A DNA stretch of 64,000 bases, from assembly GCA_963930655.1 (NCBI GenBank), contig OZ005601.1, forward strand, positions 27,466,921 through 27,530,920, read 5' to 3'. Below, piece by piece: positions 61,379 through 64,000 of this stretch; position 1 is the stretch's first letter, and each line of letters starts with the position of its first letter. This DNA is from Myrica gale. Lineage: Eukaryota > Streptophyta > Magnoliopsida > Fagales > Myricaceae. A program made the translations under genes and the position numbers. The notes under the pieces are model-generated. The model did not search any database and was not told the DNA's origin. It worked only from the letters and a program-made list of their open reading frames with translations.

Positions 61379-62384
61379 AGCTCCACGGAGAACCTCTGTT
61401 GATGTAAGCAATAGCTGGTAGTGATAAAAAGTCTATTTTGAAACAAAAGAATCCTATGACCCCCACCTGGCCTCACCACCTCTTCTCCACAAGCTCATTT
61501 GTTATGAGTCGTCGTTCGTCTTAGGCTTGGTAGCAGTAGTTGTCGTGGACATTGATCTTACAATTCTTTAGTTGGAACTTTCAGACTATGATTAGTTTCT
61601 GCAGGCCATCATTTTTTCATAAGATAAAACACACAACATCATTTTTTCATAAGATAAAACGCACAACGAAACCACTCCAGTAGAAGAACAGCTCAGTACT
61701 CATGTTGACGTGAAAACTGAGATATTATTTCGTTAAGAGAAGTAATGAAATAATATGGGTGCCTTGTTGGTTAAGAGAAGTTCGTTTTTGCACCTAAATA
61801 TTATTTCAACGTCAGAGCCTTAGCATTAAGATTTCGTTTGTAGTACAACAGGTTCGACGTTAAAGGTATCGTTGTCATTTGGTTCGCAGAAGAAGAAGAA
61901 GCAGCAGCAAAAGCAGAGGAAACAGTGTAAAGAGGGTTCATAACTCCTCCAGACAGAATCACGAGAGAGGGAGAGAAAGCTACGAGATAAGCGAGTAGTG
62001 TCAAGAAGGATATAGTATGTAGAGCTTTAAATAGGAAGTGAGAGGAAAGCACAAGAATGTGGACCTAACAAGATGAAAACGTAGATGTTGACTTGTTTCC
62101 TGTTCCTAGGGGCTGATGTGGAGTGAATTCCATGAAATGACCAAACTAAATGAGGAAAGGGACGAACGGCGAAGTAAATAAGATATTGTGGGGACTAAAT
62201 TTAGGGTTTTCTTATCACGGAGACGAAATCGATTTTCTCGTATATTACATGGATCAATTTAACATTTATCCCTTGATATTTTGTTCTTTGCCATTTTGAT
62301 ACTGTTATTTTTGCATTGTATACCATTCTAAACCGTTCTAATTGTTTTGGGGCTTTATAAAATATCAAAATTACATACAGTGTA

Positions 62385-63070
62385 TGTCCTAATTACATAC
62401 TCCATTAATGATGATAAAATTGTGTTAGTATTACTGAATTTGTCTTAACAGTTGATATGTTTATATTAATTATTATATTTTTTAAAACATTTATATTACG
62501 TGTATGTATGAGTTACTTAATCACGCTTATGATAATAAAATTGTATTAGTATTGTTGAATTCATCTTAACATTTAATATGTTTATAATACTAATCTTTAT
62601 ATTTTTTTCAACCATCACATTATGTGCATGTACGAATTACGTACTCACATACTCACACTTACAATAATAAGGTTTATGTTAATATTGTTAAATTGGTCTT
62701 AACATTAATGTCTTTATACTAATCTTTATATATATTTTAAAAAAGCCCAATACGTGCTTGTACGAGTTACGTGCTCACATACTCACGCTTATGATAATAA
62801 GATGTCTTAGTATTGTTAAATTCGTCTTAACAGATGTTATGTTTATACTAATCCTTATATTTGTTTTCAAAAATTCACATTATGCGCGTGCTTGTAAAAG
62901 TAACATAATCACATAGTACTCACACTTATAAGAATAAGTTTGTGCTAGTATTAATGTTGAATTTTAATTCTTCTTAATGGTCAATGTGTTTATAGTAATC
63001 TTTATATTTTTTTCAACAACTAACATTACAGTGCATGTACACGTTACATACCCACATACACGCCATTTTA
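62385..63070. repeat. Minisatellite, about 120-137 bp irregular period
   Basis: Five to six diverged units, each with 'cat(a/g)ctcac(a/g)ctta', 'ataataa', 'ttagtattgttgaatt' or similar, 'cttaaca', 'tgtttatactaatctttatat' and 'catgtacga(g/a)ttac'. Anchor positions near 62413, 62533, 62664, 62794 and 62931 give the spacing. Non-coding; units differ by many substitutions, so it is old. Confidence 0.8.
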
Positions 63071-63224
63071 ATACAGTGTGTTACTAGTATTTTTTGAAAT
63101 AATATTAGTAACTATTACTAATTTAATACTAATCTATATTTAATTGGAGTAAGTGTACGAAACTCAAGATATCACCGTTCAAACGTATACTGCATTTAAA
63201 ACGGTGACGTTTTATGGATGACAT
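63071..63224. other. Spacer, nothing recognised
   Basis: AT-rich link between the minisatellite and the dispersed repeat. Confidence 0.5.
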
Positions 63225-63405
63225 AAATCCTCTGACAGCATAAGAAGTATGAACGATAATAATGAACAACAAATAAATCCTCTGACAACATAACCAGCAA
63301 ACATATCCCAGTAGAAAGTAGAGCATCATTGAGTAATCCATCACGCAACAACTTCCATAGAACCCACAGCTTGATTGAAGCCAATTCTTCATCAGACAAT
63401 TCTTA
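63225..63405 (-). repeat. Dispersed repeat, copy 2
   Basis: Counterpart of 38250-38400. It also holds a repeated 'aaatcctctgaca(g/a)cataa' at 63225 and 63274. It is directly followed by the CACTA terminus at 63409. Confidence 0.6.
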
Positions 63406-63408
63406 GTT

Positions 63409-64000
63409 CACTACAAAAAAAACAGGTCTATAGCGGCGGTCGCTAAAAACGCCGCTAAAGGGTGTTTTTCGTGGCGTTTTGCAAAAATCGGGGTTGTAGG
63501 GGGTCTATAGCGGCGACCCCGCTATAGACCCTTTTTAGCCGCGTTTTTTCGCAAACCGCGGCCAAATGAGTGTCTATAGCAGCGATCTTTGTCGTGGCAG
63601 TCCGCGATAGACTCTCATCTGGCCGCGGTTTGCGAAAAAAACGGCTAAAGAGGATACCTGTAGCAGCGGTCAGTGACCGCCGCTAAAAGTATAGTTATAG
63701 CAGCGTTTGCCCGAGCAAACGCTGCTAGAATCTCCGGTCTATAGCGGCGGTCAATGACCGCCTCTACAGACCTTAAAACCGCTGCTATAGATCACGTTTT
63801 AGCCGCGGTCATCATGACCGCCGCTAGAGGGAAAATCTTCGGTGTCTATAGCGGCGGCCGTACTGACCGCCGCTATAGGATTTTGTTTTAGCAGTGCTTG
63901 TGTCCGCAAGCGCTGCTAAAAAAATCGTGTCTACAGCGGCGGTCATAGTGACCGCCGCTGTATCTCGTACCTTTAGCAGCGGTTTTGAAACAAACCGCTG
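63409..64000 (+). mobile_element. Left end of a CACTA transposon (runs off window)
   Basis: Starts CACTACAAAAAAAACAGG at 63409 and continues with a dense array of subterminal units CTATAGCGGCGGTC, TGACCGCCGCTATAG and GCAGCG in both orientations, many forming small hairpins. The interior and right end lie beyond 64000. The units differ from those of the 39041 element (TAGCGAC), so it is a separate CACTA family. Confidence 0.9.

Larger units (their letters stand above)
56014..62272. mobile_element. Mutator-like element split by a Copia insertion
   Basis: Inverted ends of about 155 bp (56014-56170 and 62115-62272), starting GGGATAATTGTCAAATTGG and, reverse-complemented, GGGATAAATGTTAAATTGA; both arms include ATATACGAGAAAATCGATTT. 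Nine-base target duplication TTAATATTT (56005-56013) and TTGATATTT (62273-62281), one mismatch. Without the 4.9-kb Copia the element is about 1.36 kb, with no transposase. The interior includes an 83-codon minus-strand frame (61801-62052, starting MLSSHFLFKALHTISFL) with a TATTTAAAG upstream. It could be captured host sequence but is not recognised. Confidence 0.88.

Noticed and set aside
62385..63070. CRISPR-like array
   Set aside because: Units are about 120-137 bp, diverged throughout and without alternating constant and variable parts, in a plant genome.

Overview
This is nuclear DNA from a flowering plant, almost certainly a eudicot. The evidence is GT-AG introns in every multi-exon gene, a plastid-targeted thioredoxin y, a plant sterol glucosyltransferase with 14 exons, a coiled-coil NLR resistance gene, and many plant transposon families (CACTA, Mutator-like, hAT, Tourist-like, Copia, TRIM, tRNA-derived SINEs, L1 LINE ends). 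The species cannot be named from the sequence alone. All host genes and gene relics lie on the minus strand; the only large plus-strand coding block is a Copia retrotransposon.

Layout. 1-8.4 kb: an SDG41-like SET-domain gene (1861-5035, five exons, one frame break) and a complete four-exon thioredoxin y gene (6034-8206). 8.5-19.2 kb: a transposon-rich interval with several MITEs, two SINEs, a 1,006-bp Pack-MULE (12417-13422) carrying the start of a glyoxal-oxidase-like gene, a tandemly duplicated RING-H2 gene (pseudogene at 13726-14274, intact copy at 16251-16799) with a long palindrome between the copies, and two CCGGTCC-rich hAT-like elements. 19.8-33.7 kb: a complete 14-exon UGT80A-type sterol 3-beta-glucosyltransferase whose introns hold a TRIM, LINE ends, a SINE and an inverted-repeat element. 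35.4-36.3 kb: a decayed UPF0496-family gene. 39.0-45.4 kb: a 6.4-kb CACTA element with a 1,616-bp direct tandem duplication inside it, lying about 170 bp past the stop codon of a three-exon CC-NBS-LRR gene (45620-50985). 51-55.7 kb: pieces of further NLR copies (a leader fragment and a 3' LRR fragment) among MITEs and a SINE. 56.0-62.3 kb: a Mutator-like element interrupted by a young Copia retrotransposon (56487-61378). 62.4-63.1 kb: an irregular 120-137 bp minisatellite. 63.4 kb to the end: the left end of another CACTA element.

The host genes do not form one pathway: they cover chromatin or lysine methylation, plastid redox control, ubiquitin ligation, membrane sterol glucosylation and pathogen recognition. 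The main interest is structural: nested and gene-capturing transposons, a paralogous empty site proving the CACTA insertion, and decaying NLR and RING duplicates. I found no clear evidence of a wholly new biological system. The best candidates for new biology are the Pack-MULE chimera and the palindrome, which could yield a hairpin RNA. All exon boundaries were read by eye from splice signals and frame continuity.
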